Assembly: GCA_035510355.1 (NCBI GenBank)
Contig: DATKHF010000007.1
Location: 1 to 5,433 of the forward strand
Origin: DATKHF01 sp035510355
Lineage (GTDB): Bacteria; Patescibacteriota; Saccharimonadia; Saccharimonadales; UBA4665
DNA length: 5,433 nucleotides
Reading direction: 5' to 3'
Made by a program: the position numbers and the translations under genes. Shown here in pieces: positions 4,451 to 5,433 of the stretch. Each line of letters starts with the position of its first letter. Position 1 is the first letter of the stretch. The notes beneath the pieces are model-generated. The model had not been told where the DNA came from and did no database searches. It was given only the letters and a program-made list of their open reading frames with translations.

Positions 4451-5386
4451 ATGCCTCACGATGCACCAAAAGACATAGCTGACTATATTGCTCCCTTAAA
4501 TATCAACGGGATGGATGGACGGATGCTTCGCTTGCCACCACCTAAAAATAAGTCTGCTGAGTTGCTCTTTGTGTATGGCCACCATTCTAGTCTGGAGCGG
4601 TGGTGGGGGCTTATGCAGGTTTTAAATCGGTACGGGGCTGTTACGATGCCGGACTTGCCCGGCTTTGGCGGCATGGATAGCTTTTATAAGATTGGCAAAA
4701 AACCAAGCATTGATAACCTGGCAGATTATTTAGCGGCCTTTATTAAATTACGCTACCGCCGTAAGAAGGTTGCTATAGCCGGTATGAGCTTCGGATTCGT
4801 TATTGTAACCCGTATGCTGCAGCGCTATCCGGAGCTTGAAAAGAAAGTTACATTGCTGGTGAGTATTGTGGGGTTTGCGCATAAAGACGACTTTACCTTT
4901 AGCAAACCGCGTTACAATTTCTACTTATATGGCACACATCTTTTGTCTTTGCGCCTGCCGGCAAAAATATTTCGCTATACTGCCGTGAATACCCTCGTCC
5001 TCCGTACGTTTTATGGTCATACCCACAATGCTAAGAACAAGTTTGCTGAAGCCACGACTAAAGAAGACTATAAGCGGCTTATGGATATGGAAGTAAGTCT
5101 GTGGCACGATAACGACATTCGAACCTGGGCCTACACCACTACGCAATTCCTGACGTTTGATAACTGCAAAGTTAAGGTTAATTTGCCGGTGTGGCACGTT
5201 TCAGCTGAGGCCGACCGTTACTTCGATAATCACGTGGTAGAACAGCACATGCGCATTATCTTTTCCGACTTTCATGTAGCGCCTATTAATGTAAAGAATC
5301 ATGCCCCAAGTGTTATTGCCGATGAAAAAGCAGCAGCAGCCCTCGTGCCGTCAAATCTGCGCCGTGCGCTCCGGACACTACAGTAA
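4451..5386 (+). CDS. Alpha/beta-hydrolase fold protein, 311 aa
   Basis: This is a probable cytosolic serine hydrolase (esterase, lipase or acyl-transfer type; substrate unknown). The fold markers occur in order. LLFVYGHHSS (38-47) is the oxyanion-hole strand and loop, the usual HG replaced by YGHH. MPDLPGFGG (66-74) is the typical 'DLPGFG' turn. AGMSFG (110-115) is the nucleophile elbow with Ser113. PVWHVSAEAD (246-255) supplies the likely acid Asp255, and NHAPSV (283-288) supplies the catalytic His284. The triad is thus complete. Residues about 145-215 form a helical lid rich in aromatics, which may cover a lipid-like substrate. No signal peptide is present. The ATG at 4451 has no clear ribosome site; Met21 (4511) is a possible later start, but residues 1-20 look like normal protein. 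A glycosyltransferase gene follows 18 nt downstream, so a shared role in envelope lipid or glycan metabolism is plausible but unproven. Confidence 0.88.
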   Translation: MPHDAPKDIADYIAPLNINGMDGRMLRLPPPKNKSAELLFVYGHHSSLERWWGLMQVLNRYGAVTMPDLPGFGGMDSFYKIGKKPSIDNLADYLAAFIKLRYRRKKVAIAGMSFGFVIVTRMLQRYPELEKKVTLLVSIVGFAHKDDFTFSKPRYNFYLYGTHLLSLRLPAKIFRYTAVNTLVLRTFYGHTHNAKNKFAEATTKEDYKRLMDMEVSLWHDNDIRTWAYTTTQFLTFDNCKVKVNLPVWHVSAEADRYFDNHVVEQHMRIIFSDFHVAPINVKNHAPSVIADEKAAAALVPSNLRRALRTLQ

Positions 5387-5389
5387 TGA

Positions 5390-5395
5390 TATACT
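5390..5395 (+). promoter_or_regulatory. Possible -10 box ahead of the glycosyltransferase gene
   Basis: TATACT ends 9 nt before the ATG at 5405, the same spacing style as the TATAAT ahead of the XRE gene. No Shine-Dalgarno sequence is present, so a leaderless internal start is possible alongside read-through from the hydrolase gene. Confidence 0.3.
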
Positions 5396-5404
5396 TGTTA
5401 TAAG

Positions 5405-5433
5405 ATGAAAATAGGCTTAGTCTGCCCGTATAG
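5405..5433 (+). CDS. Start of a probable GT4 glycosyltransferase, 3'-truncated by window edge
   Basis: Only nine full codons are visible: MKIGLVCPY, then an AG that could begin Ser or Arg. MKIGLVCPYS is the typical N-terminal beta strand and loop of GT-B fold family 4 glycosyltransferases, including PimA-like phosphatidylinositol mannosyltransferases, so the call rests on recalled family style. The gene follows the hydrolase stop by 18 nt on the same strand and is probably co-transcribed. No further domains can be judged. Confidence 0.55.

Noticed and set aside
4483..5197. Minus-strand open frames opposite the alpha/beta-hydrolase.
   Set aside because: They are shadows of a gene with a full catalytic triad.
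1..5433. CRISPR array, rRNA, or insertion sequence with terminal inverted repeats.
   Set aside because: No regularly spaced repeats, rRNA sequence or DDE transposase was seen.

Overview
The window reads as bacterial chromosome with an integrated accessory region. The organism is most likely a Candidate Phyla Radiation / Patescibacteria member, plausibly Saccharibacteria (TM7). This is an inference from recalled gene style (a large serine recombinase running into a tRNA, a 'MKIGLVCPY' glycosyltransferase start, compact genes, several starts without Shine-Dalgarno sites); no search was run. TGA is used as a stop (recombinase, 3831-3833), which argues against the CPR lineages that read UGA as glycine.

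Layout. (1) 2-961, +: the 3' part of a Y-family DNA polymerase (DinB-like), cut by the window's left edge. (2) 933-1538: the last 28 bp of the polymerase gene recur exactly at 1511-1538, with weaker similarity further upstream. Between the copies lie a rho-independent terminator, about 250 bp of AT-rich leader, and one small basic protein (65 aa) whose ribosome site is inside a hairpin. This looks like a 578-bp cassette inserted at the 3' end of dinB. (3) 1560-3833, +: a phage-like control and integration module made of a 71-aa XRE repressor, two adjacent 22-bp imperfect palindromes over a promoter, a 60-aa acidic protein, and a 586-aa large serine recombinase that overlaps it by 8 nt. (4) 3745-3819, -: tRNA-Gln(UUG) with encoded CCA, lying wholly antisense inside the recombinase 3' end, so the recombinase tail is translated from the tRNA complement. 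(5) 3937-4329, -: an unrecognised 130-aa protein. (6) 4451-5386, +: an alpha/beta-hydrolase with a complete catalytic triad, followed after 18 nt by the start of a probable GT4 glycosyltransferase cut by the right edge.

How it fits together (inference). Regions 2-4 are accessory DNA held between two typical integration targets, the 3' end of a conserved gene (dinB) and a tRNA gene. The XRE protein would bind the tandem operators and control the small protein plus recombinase. Neither boundary is fully proven: no displaced tRNA fragment is visible to the left, and no third dinB-end copy to the right. Regions 1, 5 and 6 look like host backbone.
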